DNA of 64,000 bases from Curtobacterium flaccumfaciens (GCA_029689965.1 CP121450.1:372001-436000); one strand, 5' to 3'; positions 1 to 9,998 are shown, numbered from the stretch's first letter. Notes: a model not told the origin generated them from the letters alone. Translations and numbers: made by a program.

Positions 1-62
1 ACGGGTCGGCGTACGTCACCGGGCAGTCGATCGCGGTCGACGGCGGGTTCTCCGTGCACTGA
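1..62 (+). CDS. C-terminal end of an SDR oxidoreductase (partial)
   Basis: The window opens inside a gene whose last 19 residues read GSAYVTGQSIAVDGGFSVH and then stop. The pattern YVTGQ-hydrophobic-VDGG is the usual C-terminal end of short-chain dehydrogenase/reductases of the FabG type, where it lies near the cofactor and subunit contact region. The catalytic YxxxK and the glycine-rich motif lie outside the window, so the substrate cannot be named. Confidence 0.7.
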   Translation, partial: GSAYVTGQSIAVDGGFSVH

Positions 63-116
63 CCATCGACGTGCACCGACCATCGACGTGCACTGACCCA
101 TCGGTACGGTCGGTAC

Positions 117-727
117 ATGGCCGTCATCCACCAGGCAGAACTCCGTCCGTCGAAGGCCGAGGCGCTCGCCGCCTGGTTGCCCACGCAGCAGTGGAGCGGG
201 GTGACCGACGGCGAGGACCTCACCATCGCGGGGAGGTTCCGGTTCGACGACCCCGACGGCGAGGTCGGCGTCGAGACGATCCTGGTGCGGACCCCCGACG
301 GACGCACACTGCACGCTCCCCTGACCTACCGTGGGGCGCCGCTGGCCGGTGCCGAGGACTTCCTCGTCACCGAGATGGACCACTCCGTCCTCGGCGCCGC
401 TGGGTGTACGACGCCGCGGGCGACCCCGTGTACGCCGACGTCCTGCGCCGCGCGATCGCGACCGGCGGCCACGAGGCCGAGCTCACCCGGGACGGTGCCC
501 CGGGAACGTGGGAGAAGGAGGGCACGGCGATCGGCAGCGGCACCGCGCCGGACTCGCCGACGGTGTCCTCGGTCGTCGTGCGCGCCACTGACGGGACGAC
601 CACGATCGACACCGATCACGGGTCCCTCGTCATCGCACGGGTCGTCGGCGCCGTCCTGCCCGCTGGGGCGACCCTGACCGGCACCTGGGCCGACGGCTCC
701 GGCGTCGTCGCCGTCCTGCTGCCGTAG
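117..727 (+). CDS. Maltokinase N-terminal cap-like domain protein (frameshifted)
   Basis: About 203 residues once one lost base near position 400 is restored, where MDHSVLG should run into RRWVYDAAGDP. The sequence, with its LPTQQW and HAPLTYRGAPLAGAEDFLVTEMDHS segments, resembles the stand-alone N-terminal cap domain of actinobacterial maltokinases (CG0192 type). No kinase domain follows, so this is a cap-only protein of unknown role. The ATG at 117 is the only well placed start. An imperfect direct repeat (GACCATCGACGTGCAC) lies just upstream at about 61-95. The family call is from recall and fairly confident; the function is unknown. Confidence 0.65.
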
Positions 728-787
728 GTCCTGGCGGGTACGGGCAGGGCCTGCCTGTCCGGCGGTGCCGGTGGCAGGATCGAGGGC

Positions 788-1726
788 GTGAAGACACTGG
801 AGTTGCCACAGACGGACCTCACCGCCTCCGACGTCATCGTCGGCCTGATGCGGATCAACGACATGAGCGACGAGGACATCCGTGCGCTCTACGCCGCCTC
901 GCGCGACGCCGGCGTGACGATGTTCGACCACGCCGCGGTCTACGGCGGGTGGCACGGCTGCGAGGAGCGGTTCGGCTCGGCCGTCACCCTGTCGCCGTCC
1001 GAGCGCGCCGAGATCGTGCTGCAGACCAAGGTCGGCATCCGCCCGACCGCGAACGGCGCGTACTTCGACTTCTCGTACGAGCACATCATCGAATCGGTCG
1101 ACGAGTCGCTGGCCGCGCTCCGCACCGACTTCATCGACGTCCTGCTCCTGCACCGGCCCGACGCGCTCGTCGAGCCGGAAGAGGTCGCGACGGCCTTCGA
1201 CGAACTGCACGCCGCCGGCAAGGTGCACCACTTCGGCGTCTCGAACCACACCCCCGGTCAGGTCGAGCTGCTCAAGAAGCACGTCCGGCAGCCGCTCGCG
1301 TTCAACCAGGTGCAGCTGAGCATCACGCACGCGAACGTCATCTCGCAGGGCGTCACGGCGAACATGGGCGGTCTCGACCAGTCCATCGACCGCGACAACG
1401 ACATCCTCAACCACTCGCGCAGCAACGACGTCACGCTGCAGGCCTGGTCGCCGTTCCAGAAGGGCTTCTTCGACGGCGTCTTCCTGGGCGACCGTGAGCA
1501 CTACGCCGAGCTGAACGACGTGCTCGACGAGCTCGCGGCCGCGCACGGGGTCACTCCGACGGGCGTCGCCGTGGCGTGGATCACCCGCCACCCGGCCCAC
1601 TTCCAGGTCGTCCTCGGCACGACGAACCCGCAGCGCGTCCGGGACTCGGCCGCCGGGTCGGACGTCGTGCTCTCGCGCGAGGAGTGGTACCGCGTGTTCA
1701 CCGCCGCGGGGCACACCGTTCCCTGA
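788..1726 (+). CDS. Aldo/keto reductase (YdhF-like)
   Basis: Intact 312-residue NAD(P)H-dependent aldo/keto reductase of the TIM-barrel superfamily. The catalytic pattern is visible: DHAAVYGG supplies the Asp and Tyr, a Lys sits in LQTKVGIRP, and LLLHRPD carries the His. The nucleotide-binding end (VVLGTTNPQRV) is near the C terminus. GTG at 788 follows the purine-rich CGAGGG. The length and the HANVISQGV insert resemble the YdhF group. The substrate cannot be predicted. Confidence 0.85.
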   Translation: MKTLELPQTDLTASDVIVGLMRINDMSDEDIRALYAASRDAGVTMFDHAAVYGGWHGCEERFGSAVTLSPSERAEIVLQTKVGIRPTANGAYFDFSYEHIIESVDESLAALRTDFIDVLLLHRPDALVEPEEVATAFDELHAAGKVHHFGVSNHTPGQVELLKKHVRQPLAFNQVQLSITHANVISQGVTANMGGLDQSIDRDNDILNHSRSNDVTLQAWSPFQKGFFDGVFLGDREHYAELNDVLDELAAAHGVTPTGVAVAWITRHPAHFQVVLGTTNPQRVRDSAAGSDVVLSREEWYRVFTAAGHTVP

Positions 1727-1732
1727 ACGGAT

Positions 1733-1774
1733 CGGGCAGGGTGGGACTCGTGCTCCACGATCTCGCCCTGCCCG
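1733..1774 (+). promoter_or_regulatory. Inverted repeat enclosing the GNAT start codon
   Basis: CGGGCAGGG at 1733-1741 pairs perfectly with CCCTGCCCG at 1766-1774. The 24-base loop contains part of the ribosome-binding site and the GTG start. It could form an RNA hairpin that modulates translation or ends the upstream transcript. It may also be chance in very GC-rich DNA. Confidence 0.3.
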
Positions 1775-2295
1775 CCACCCTGGTCGCCCGTTCCGGTGCC
1801 GTCACCGTTCGGGATGCCTCGCCGGACGATCTCGACGCCCTGATGGCACTGCTGTCGGACGACCCGACCAGCGCAGCACGCGGGGACGTCGCCGCGCCGG
1901 AGGACGAGCCGCTGTACGCCGCCGCGCTCCGGGCGGTCGTCGAGGACCCGGCGAACGCGCTCCTCGTCGTGACGGACGAGCGGGACAGCGTCGTCGGCAC
2001 CCTGCAGCTCACCCGGATCCCCGGGATGGCCCGGCGTGGATCGGCCCGGTTGCTCGTCGAGGCCGTCCGGGTGAGCAGTGCCGTGCGCTCAGGCGGGATC
2101 GGCAGCGCGGTGATGCGGTGGGTGATCGACGTCGCGGCGCGGGAGCTTGGGACGCCCCTCGTGCAGTTGACGTCCGACGCCGACCGGACGGACGCGCACC
2201 GGTTCTACGAGCGGCTCGGGTTCACGGGCTCGCACGTCGGGTTCAAGTACCGCCTCCCGGACGTCGGGGCAGAAGCGCAGCCCTTCCGTGCGTGA
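1750..2295 (+). CDS. GNAT family N-acetyltransferase
   Basis: Intact 181-residue GNAT acetyltransferase. Motif A is seen as VRSGGIGSAVMRWVIDVA (acetyl-CoA pyrophosphate loop), and DRTDAHRFYERLGF is the typical C-terminal helix and strand. GTG 1750 is chosen over GTG 1741 because AGGGTGGGA is correctly spaced for 1750. A 9-bp inverted repeat (1733-1741 with 1766-1774) encloses this start. The substrate is unknown; an amino acid or small amine is usual for the family. Confidence 0.8.
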   Translation: MLHDLALPATLVARSGAVTVRDASPDDLDALMALLSDDPTSAARGDVAAPEDEPLYAAALRAVVEDPANALLVVTDERDSVVGTLQLTRIPGMARRGSARLLVEAVRVSSAVRSGGIGSAVMRWVIDVAARELGTPLVQLTSDADRTDAHRFYERLGFTGSHVGFKYRLPDVGAEAQPFRA

Positions 2296-2299
2296 GAGG

Positions 2300-2410
2300 G
2301 CGCCAGCGGTTGTTCGGAGGTGCGGTCTCCGAGCGCGTGCGGCTCGCCCGACTCCTGATGAGCCACAACTACTACCGTCTGTCAGGCTACTGGCGCTGCT
2401 TCGTCGAACG
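2300..2410 (+). pseudogene. Remnant of an Abi-family (abortive infection) protein
   Basis: A short stretch reads VRLARLLMSHNYYRLSGYWRCFV, split here as VRLARLLMSH and NYYRLSGYWRCFV. The NYYRLSGYW core is the hallmark of the N-terminal part of Abi_2/AbiD/AbiF-type proteins. Nothing of the rest of the roughly 300-residue family follows, and sequence after about 2410 does not resemble it. It is best read as a decayed relic of a phage-defence gene. The next gene on the plus strand is far away, so it is not a fused domain. Confidence 0.55.
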
Positions 2411-2617
2411 ACCCCGGTCAGTCGGCGGAGCCGGGGCGCTCGGCACGCTGACGTCCACGGGCGAGACCGCGGCGGGATCGGCGGACGCCCCGCCCACGAC
2501 GTCGAACGAGATCCCGAGCATCGCCGGGTCCTCGTCGAGCTCGAGCCCGTCTTCCTTCACCTGGTCCTCGGGGATGGCACGGCCACCGGACGGGTCCCAC
2601 GAGTTCGCGATCGACAT
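2387..2617 (-). CDS. Short hypothetical ORF, possibly a gene fragment
   Basis: An ATG-initiated ORF of 76 residues beginning MSIANSWDPSGGRAIPEDQ. The first 50 residues look like a folded protein (acidic, balanced composition). The end, rich in Arg, Lys and Gln, is the antisense of the Abi remnant, so the natural C terminus may be lost. I do not recognise it. Together with the Abi relic it fills the gap between the GNAT gene and the GH92 gene. Confidence 0.3.
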   Translation of the reverse strand: MSIANSWDPSGGRAIPEDQVKEDGLELDEDPAMLGISFDVVGGASADPAAVSPVDVSVPSAPAPPTDRGRSTKQRQ

Positions 2618-2676
2618 GCGCCCGAGCATGCCCGACGCGCTTGGCAATCGCCCAAGAGCCTCCGGAGAACGCGCGA

Positions 2677-5600
2677 TCAGCCCTCCGGGGTGTCCGCCGC
2701 GATCAGCTCGAGCTGGGCGAGCGGCAGGTCTGACACCGCGGAGAGCGAGAACGCGGTGCCGGTCCCCTGCAGCCGGAACACCCGGGTCTGCCCAGCCCAG
2801 TCGAACACCGCGTCCTGCACGGCGACGCGGGTGTCACCGATCGACGCGTCCCACGAGTAGACGCCGGGTTCTGACGCGGTGACCGTGTAGAGCGACGTGG
2901 GTACCGCTGCGACCTCGAAGGACACCGAGGTCCCAGCGGTCAACGCCGTGACGGTCCGACCGGTGTCGTCGCTCAGCGGGGTGAGCCCCACGGGCAGCAG
3001 GTCGACCGGGGTGTCCCGGTACCCGTGCACCTCGGACGCGGACACCGGGCGGGTGTCCGCCGCCCAGCCCTGCGGCTCGGACGACAACGTGAAGACGATG
3101 TGCGACGCCGACACGACCACCGAGTGCGGGATGCTGACCGACGTCCAGGGCGAGCCGTCGACCGTCACCGACGCGACGTACGCGCCTGCGGAACCGGCGG
3201 CGACCTCGATGACGGTGGACGCGCCTCCCGGCTGCTGCAGCACCGTCCTCCGGACCGACGGCGGCACGAGCACGTAGGAACCCGTCGACGGCGCCAACGG
3301 GTACAGGCCGATCGTCGCGAAGACGTACCAGGCGCTCATCTCGCCGTTGTCCTCGTCGCCCGGGTACCCCTGGCCGAGGTCGGAGCCGACGAACAGGCGC
3401 TCGAGGCACTCGCGGACGATCCGGTGCGCGTCGTCGTGCCGCCCCGTGAACATCGGGAAGAACGGGATGTGGTGGGCGGGCTGGTTCGAGAGCCCGAGCA
3501 TGCCCATCCGCACGTCGCGGGCCTCGGTCATCTCGTGGATGGGGAACCCGTAGGACCCGGAACGTGCGGTCGCGCCGGTCTCCGGGGTCGCGAAGAACGT
3601 GTCGAGCGCGGCGTCGAACCGATCGGGCCCACCGTGCAGGTCGACCACGCCGGCGCCGTCGTGCGGCGCGGTGAACGCGGTCCCCCACGCGTTCGTCTCG
3701 GTGTAGTCGTCGCCCCAGTCGCGCGGGTCGAACTCGGTGCCGATCCGCCACGAACCGTCGGGGTCGCGTCCGATGAAGAACCCACGCTCGGAGTCGAAGA
3801 CGTTCCGGTACTGCAGCGAGCGACGCGCGAACCACTCGGCCTCGGCCTCGTACCGTGCGAGGTCGTCCGGCGTCTCGGCTCGCGATGCGAGCAGGCCCGC
3901 CATCACGGCGACGCCCCAGTCGTTGATTGCCGCGTCCAGGGTCCAGCTCATCCCCTCGTGGGTCGCGGTGTCGACGTGGCCGCGGAAGGCACCCGGGAGG
4001 CTCCCCTTGCGTCCGACGCGCTCGTCCCGCGGCGGGACGGTCGCGTTGCGCACCGCGCTCCGGTACGCCTCGGCCAGGTCGAAGCCGGTGACGCCCTTCA
4101 CCGCGAGGTCCGCGAACACGGTGTCGCTCGTGGTGCCGGTCATGCAGTCCTCGGCACCGGGGGCGCTCCACCGGGGCGTCCACCCGCCGTCGTGGTGGTG
4201 CTCGACGAAGCCCTGCGCGAGTTCGCCCGCCGTCTCGGGGGTGAGCAGCGCGAGCAGCGGCCAGGCGGTCCGGTAGGTGTCCCAGAACCCGTTCGTGGTG
4301 GTGAAGGGCCCCTCCACGATCTCCGGTCCCGGGACGTCGCGGATCGGGTCGGCCTGGACGGCCCCGTACGGGGAACGGTGCCGTGGCGTGCCGTCCCGGG
4401 CGGTCTCGCCGGCCCGGTTCGGGTAGAGGAACAGCCGGTACAGCCCCGAGTACAGGGAGGTCAGCTGGTCGGGGGTCGCACCGCCGAAGGACAGCGTGGC
4501 GAGCTTCTCGGTCCAGTGCCGCTCGGCGTGGGAGCGCATGGCGTCGAAGGAACCGGCGGCGTCGAGGTTCGCGCGGGCGTCCTCGAACGAGACCGTGGAG
4601 ATGCCGAGCAGGACGTCGGTGCCCGAGCCGCTGCGGCCCCCGGCCACGCCGATCCAGCCGCGCAGGAGGCCGTCGGCGAACGCCGTGTGGTCCGCCGTGG
4701 CTCCGGGGATCCGCACGTGGACGAAGTGCGGCGGGGTACCGGGGCGGTCGTCGAGCAGGGCCTCGACCACGGCGACACCGTCGGTGCTGGTCACGGAGAC
4801 GTCCGACACCCGGCCGTGGTGGTCGAGCACGATGCTGCGCGCGCCGGTGAACCGGAAGCCGAGGGCGAACTCCCCCGCGGTCATCTCCGCCGTGACGCCG
4901 CCGTCGAGGTCGACCCGGTAGCGGTGCGGGCCGTCGTCCTCGTGGTCGTGGTCGAAGCCGAGCGCGCGGGCGGTCCGGTCGGTGTCCGGGGTGTCGAGCG
5001 GGGACGGCATCACCTGGAACACCCCGCGGTCCCCCATCCACGGCGACGGGATGTGGCTCGTCGCGAACGCCTGGATCGCGGGGCGCAGCCGTCCTGACCC
5101 GTCGACGCGATCGTGCTCCTGGTACGCGTACGGCCAGCGGTTGCTCGACGCGTCGGTCATCGGCAGGCCGAACACCCCGCCGTGCGGGAGCCCGACGAGC
5201 GGAGCGTTGTTCCCGCGGGAGAACCGGGCGGACGCCTGCGTGCCACGGGTCATCCGGACGTGGTCGAGCGGCGTGACCGGGTCGGGCCGTGCGGCACCGA
5301 TGCGCACGGCGTCGAGCCAGCCGCGGAGTGCCGGGCGTTCCCGGTCGCCGGTCGGGGCTGCGTGTCGGAGCCGAGCCGGGCCTCCAGGCGGTCGACGACG
5401 CGACCCGCGAACGGCGTGAGGTCGACCGCTCGTCGGTTCCACTGGTCGACCCACTGCTTGCGGCCGGCGGCCTGCGCCTCGGGCGTGAGCGCATCGCCGT
5501 ACTGGTCGCGGGCGTCGGCGCTCAGGCGGGAGCCGTCGTCGAACACGACGTCGAGGGTGCAGGCCGCCGCGTCCCAGAAGTGCGGCAGATCGTCCTCGGT

Positions 5601-5822
5601 CGGTTCGGTCGCCCCCGCAGGCAAGGTGCGCTCCGGGAACCAGACCCACGAGAGCTCGTCGGCCGGTCCGATCCGTCGACCGGCGAACCCGGGTACGACC
5701 GCCGTGACGGTGGTCTGCCCGGCTGCGCGTTCGAGGAGGTACCCCTCCGGCGATCCGAACCCGGCATGGTCCCGTGCCGCGACGGCCGTCGTCGGCCCAC
5801 CGCTCCGTTGCAGCTCTCGCAC
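2677..5822 (-). CDS. GH92 family glycoside hydrolase (frameshifted)
   Basis: About 1048 residues when one lost base near 5345 is restored. Landmarks fit GH92 calcium-dependent exo-alpha-mannosidases: an N-terminal beta-sandwich region with a galactose-mutarotase-like fold, then the (alpha/alpha)6 domain with NGFWDTYRTAWPLL, GDDYTETNAWG, LSNQPAHHIPF and GYPGDEDNGEMSAWYVF. Those blocks carry the acidic residues and His used in catalysis and Ca2+ binding in the family. The chosen start is GTG 5822; no signal peptide is evident, so the enzyme may be cytoplasmic. A perfect 15-bp palindrome sits 17 bases upstream. The likely substrate is alpha-mannosides or related glycans; linkage cannot be told. 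Confidence 0.85.
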
Positions 5823-5838
5823 CCGGCAAGCCTATTTG

Positions 5839-5853
5839 GTCCAGCGTCTGGAC
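5839..5853. promoter_or_regulatory. Palindrome upstream of GH92, probable operator
   Basis: GTCCAGCGTCTGGAC is a perfect inverted repeat of GTCCAG around CGT, lying 17-31 bases upstream of the GH92 start and just past the kinase stop codon. An AT-rich patch (CTATTTGG, GACGAAAACC) flanks it. Position and symmetry suit a LacI-, ROK- or GntR-type sugar regulator site. A hairpin ending the kinase transcript is the alternative. Confidence 0.45.
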
Positions 5854-5869
5854 GAAAACCTGCGGCGTG

Positions 5870-7422
5870 TCAGCCCTGGTCGACCGCCGCCGCGTCGTCC
5901 GAGCCGGACTGCCCGCTGTCGTCCGCAGCGGCGCCGGTGTCCTGCTGGGGGTCCTGCACGGGGTTCGATGCCGGGCTCGACGGCTGCGGTCCGACGGAGG
6001 GGTCGTCAGCCGGGTCGCTCGGGTCCTCGGACGGCTCGCTCGGCTGCTGCTCGGGCTCGCTGGGCTGCTGCTCCGGCTGGCTCGGCTGCTGCTCCGGCTC
6101 GCTCGGCTGCTGCTCCGGCTGACTCGGCTGCTGCTCCGGCTCGCTCGGCTGCTGGCCCGTCGACGGCGATCCCGAGTCGGTCGGTGCCGGTGCGCCCCGT
6201 CGCCGTTCAGCGCGAAGAGGGCCACCCCGATGCCGATGAGCACGAGGACGATGACGACGATCGCGGCGATCACCGGACCTCGCCGCCGCTTCCTCGGCTC
6301 GTCGGGCGCCTCTGCCGGCGGTGCGGCCACGGGCCCCCGCGGTCCTCCTCCTCCGCCGCCCGCAGCCGCGCCGCCCTGGGCACCGAGGACGGTGGTGGCG
6401 ACGTCGTCCGAGGGGTTCGGCTGCTGCGCGCCCACGACGCGCGTCGCGTCGTCGTCCGGACCGGAGGCGCGACCTGCCGGCATCACCCGCGTCGCGTCGT
6501 CCGCGTGGGCGGCCCCGGCAGCACCCGCCGCTGCGGCTGCGCCGGCCGCCCCGCCGGCTGCGGCTGCCTCGGTGACGGCGCCCGGCGCCCCGGGCAGGAG
6601 CTGCGTGGCCGGGGCCGCGTCGTCGTGGCCGAGTGCACGGAGTCGCTGAGCGGCCTCCGCCGCGGTGGGACGGTCGGCCGGCTCCTGCGCCGTCATGACG
6701 TGCAGCAGCGTGCGCCACGCCGTGGGCAGGTGCTGGTCGATCTCCGGGCTCCGGGTGAGCCGGGCCGTCGCCGACTCGATCGCGCTACCGGGGAACGGCT
6801 GCCTGCCGGTCAGGCACTCGAGCAGCACGAGGCCGAGGGCGTACACGTCGGCCTTGCCGCTGATCCCCTGCGCGAGCACCTGCTCGGGGGCGAGGTACGC
6901 GGCCGTGCCCATCACGGTGCCCGTGCCCGTGACCCGTGCAGCGTCGCGGAGCAGGGCGATCCCGAAGTCCGCGAGCTTCACGTGCGTGCCGTCGCGCTCG
7001 AGCAGCACGTTCGCGGGCTTCACGTCACGGTGAACGATGCCCTGCGCGTGCACCGCGGCGAGGCCGTCCGCGACCTGAGCGCCCACACGCGCCACCGTGG
7101 CGGGGTCGAGCGGGCCCTCGCGGAGCCGGGTGGCGAGGTCGCTGCCGGGCACCAGTTCCATCACCAGGTACGAATCGCCGTCGGCGTCGTCGAGCGCGGC
7201 GTCGTACAGGGTGACGAGCGCAGGGCTCCGGAGCGCCGCGAGGGTCTGGATCTCCGCCTCGGCACGAGCGCGCTCCCCGTGGTCCACGGCGCCGATGCGG
7301 AACACCTTGACCGCGACCTCACGCCCGAGCTGCTCGTCCACCGCGCGGTAGACGGAGGCCATGCCGCCGTGCCCGAGCGTGCCCGTGACGCGGTAGCGAC
7401 CGCCGAAGACCCGTTCTTCCAT
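5870..7422 (-). CDS. Membrane Ser/Thr protein kinase, PknB-like, with repeat stalk (frameshifted)
   Basis: About 517 residues after restoring one G near 6199. Residues 1-265 form a Hanks-type kinase: the glycine loop GHGGMASVYRA, the ATP lysine in VAVKVF, the catalytic loop HRDVKPANVLL and the metal-binding DFGIALL. A low-complexity Ala/Gly linker follows, then one membrane helix (PVIAAIVVIVLVLIGIGVAL, near residue 400). The extracellular tail carries repeats of PSEPEQQPSQPEQQ and a Ser/Asp-rich end. There is no PASTA domain; the Pro/Glu/Gln stalk takes its place. It starts 10 bases after the PAP2 stop. The sensed ligand and the substrates are unknown. Confidence 0.85.
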
Positions 7423-7431
7423 GCGGGAAAC

Positions 7432-8256
7432 CTACCGGGACCACCTGACGGGTCGTGCACCTCGTCGGAGCGCCGTCAGGTACAACCGGTGCGCAGTCAC
7501 GATCAGCGCGAGCCAGGCGAGCCCGAGCGCCCACGCGGCCAGTACGTCGGTCAGCCAGTGATGGCCGAGGAACACCCGCGAGACGCCGACGGACACGATG
7601 AACAGTGTGCCGCCGACGATCGTCCACGCGCGGGTGGCGAGTCGCGACTGCCGGAGCAGCAACAGGTACACGATCGTGCCGACGACGACCGTCGCGTTGA
7701 GCGTGTGCCCCGACGGGAACGACGGTGAGTGCTCGTAGGGCGGGACCGCGTCGGCGAGCGGTGGACGCGCACGACCGATGAGGTCCTTGCCTGCGATGGT
7801 CATGAGCAGCGATCCCCCGCTCGCCGTCACCAGGAGCACGAGGGGCGTCCACGCCCGACGCTGGATCGTGAACCCGACCAGGAAGCCCAGGGCGACGATC
7901 GGCATCCCGACGGTACCGGCGATGTCGGTCCACCACGTCACGAGGGTGTCGGCCGCGGGCGATCGGATCGAGAGCATCCAGTCGAGGACCGGACGGTCGA
8001 GGACCGCGACGTCGTCGGACTCGCGCACCGCGTCGTAGACCGCCGAGGCCGCCCAGGTCGCGACGGCCGCGATGCCGACGCCGACCACGAGGGTGACGAC
8101 GAGGAGCGGGAGCGCACCCCAGTGGGCACCGGCGACGACCCACCGGTCGGCGGCGGCCCGGCCCGCACGCGTCCGCCACGTCGTCAGGTCGACGTCGCCG
8201 ACGTGCCGGTCGTCACCGACGTGCCGGTCCGTGCCGTCGTGGTCGTCGGTCCGCAT
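7432..8256 (-). CDS. PAP2-type phosphatase, integral membrane
   Basis: Intact, 274 residues. The acid-phosphatase signature is complete: KDLIGRARP, then PSFPSGHT, then SRVFLGHHWLTDVLA. About five or six hydrophobic segments surround it. Such proteins dephosphorylate lipid phosphates such as undecaprenyl diphosphate or phosphatidic acid at the membrane. The N-terminal 55 residues are a hydrophilic cytoplasmic extension with two DRHVGD copies. It is the first gene of a run with the kinase and GH92 gene on the same strand, separated from the kinase by 9 bp. Confidence 0.85.
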   Translation of the reverse strand: MRTDDHDGTDRHVGDDRHVGDVDLTTWRTRAGRAAADRWVVAGAHWGALPLLVVTLVVGVGIAAVATWAASAVYDAVRESDDVAVLDRPVLDWMLSIRSPAADTLVTWWTDIAGTVGMPIVALGFLVGFTIQRRAWTPLVLLVTASGGSLLMTIAGKDLIGRARPPLADAVPPYEHSPSFPSGHTLNATVVVGTIVYLLLLRQSRLATRAWTIVGGTLFIVSVGVSRVFLGHHWLTDVLAAWALGLAWLALIVTAHRLYLTALRRGARPVRWSR

Positions 8257-8314
8257 TCGACCACCATGCCCGAAGTCGCATGTGCGCGGACGTCTCGACA
8301 TCCGCGCGCGGCGC

Positions 8315-9998
8315 TCAGTCCTTCGCAGCGCCGTAGTCCTCGACGACCGCCACCGAGAGCGGGAACACCACGGGGAAGTCCCGGAACAGGAGTCTGCCAG
8401 CATCGGCCGCCGCGGCGCGGACCTGCTCGGCGACCCAGTCGGCGTGCTCGGCCGGCGTATGCACCACGATCTCGTCGTGCACGAAGAACACGAGGTGCGG
8501 GCCGTCCGTCACGGCACCGGGGAACCGCGCGGCGAGCCGCGAGCGCAGCGACCCCATCCACGCCAGCGCCCATTCGGCAGCGGTCCCTGGACGACGAAGT
8601 TGCGCGTGAACCGTCCCCAGCTCCGCGCCCGGGACTCCACCGCCCGCTGCATCGCCGGGGTCCCCTCGACCGTGTACGCCTGGTTGCGGGCCTCGAACCA
8701 GGACGGATCGGGCACCGGTGAGGTCCGGCCCAGCAGGGTGGTCACCGGCTCCCCGCGCTCCCCGGCGCGCGCCGCACGCTCGACGAGGCCGAGGGCGTCC
8801 GGGTACGCGCGCGCCAACCGCGGCACCAGGCGCCCGCCCTCACCCTGCGTCGCGCCGTACATCGCACCGAGCATCGCGCCCTTCGCCTGCTGCCGGGTGT
8901 CGACCGCGCCCGAGGCCACGACGCCGTCGTAGAGGTCACGCCCGTCCCCGCGGCCGCCATCGCCCGGTCCCCTGCCATCGCCGCGAGCACCCGTGGCTCG
9001 AGCTGCGCGGCGTCGGCCACCACGAGCTTCCACCCGTCGTCGGCGACGACCGCGGGCCGGACCAGGCTTCGGCAGCTGCATCGCCCCGCCGCCGTCGGCC
9101 GCCCAACGGCCGGTGACCACCCCGCCGACGAGGTACTTCGGGTGGAATCGACCGTCCTGCACCCACTCGTCGAGCCACGTCCAGCCGTTCGCGGTCAGCA
9201 GGCGGGCCAGTCGCTTGTACTCGAGCAGCGGCTCGATGACCGGGTGCTCGATCTCCTGCAGCTCCCACTTCCGGGTGCTCGTGACCATCAGGCCCGCTCG
9301 CCGCAGCGCCCGGAGGACGTCGGACGGCGAGTCCGGGTTGAGCGACGGATCGTCGAGACGTTCCCGGACCACGGCCGCGATCTCCTCGAGCCGGCGCGGT
9401 CGCACCCCGTACGGCACACGCGGCCCGAGCACGTCCTCGAGCAGTCGCTCGTGCACGTCCGCGCGCCACGGCAGGCCGGCGTGGAACATCTCCGCGGCCA
9501 CGAGCGCGCCCGCCGACTCCGCGGTGAGCAGGAGTCGGAGCGCACCGGGTGCCGTCGACGCGGCGACCGCGTCGAGCTGCAGGCGCAGCTCCGCGACCGG
9601 GTCCAGCGCGTCGTCCGGTGGGGGACGTCGAACAGGGAGTCGTCGAACAGGCGAGCATGCGCCTGGTGGCCGATACGTGCCTCCTGGACGGCGGCGTCCC
9701 ACCCGTCGACGGGAGCCGCAGCGAGCGCGGAACCACGCGCGGACAGGGCCGACCGCAGGATGCGACGGCACAGTCGCAGGTCGGTGCAGCGCCCGACCCG
9801 TCCTCCGGCCGCGAGCACGCCCGGGTACCAGCGCGCGGTGTCGTCCCACACCCAGCGGACGTCGGGTGCGTCCCGCGCCGCGACGAAGGCCGGGAGGCCC
9901 GGCTCGTCCAGGCGGGTCGGCTCGCCGGCGGGGGTCCCCGCGTCGGTCAGGGTCGTCGCGAGGACGCCGCCGCCGACGCGGCGGAGGACGAGGTGCAC
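8315..9998 (-). CDS. Stand-alone 3'-5' exonuclease/DNA polymerase, family A (multiple frameshifts)
   Basis: About 561 residues spread over several frames, with breaks near 9625, 9075, 8945 and 8583. The order of segments fits the actinobacterial bifunctional exonuclease/polymerase related to PolA but lacking the 5' nuclease: a reduced exonuclease-like N-terminal half, then FHPKYLVGGVVTGRWAADGGGAMQLPK (split here as FHPKYLVGGVVTGRW and AADGGGAMQLPK), AQLEPRVLAAMAGD, RQQAKGAMLGAMYGA and the C-terminal VFFVHDEIVVHTP. The last carries the catalytic HDE of motif C. GTG 9998 is the start. Such genes are extra to the replicative polA and probably act in repair. No partner genes adjoin. Confidence 0.75.

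Noticed and set aside
2677-7422. One 1581-residue open frame joining a protein kinase to a GH92 glycosidase
   Set aside because: The middle of this frame is Arg/Ser-rich nonsense. The kinase tail and the GH92 start are found in other frames over the same interval, so two frameshifts create a false fusion.
3025-7728. Very long plus-strand open frames (690 and 871 codons) opposite GH92 and the kinase
   Set aside because: They are antisense shadows in GC-rich DNA, with His/Arg/Gly-rich sequence and no domain, while the minus strand carries clear families.
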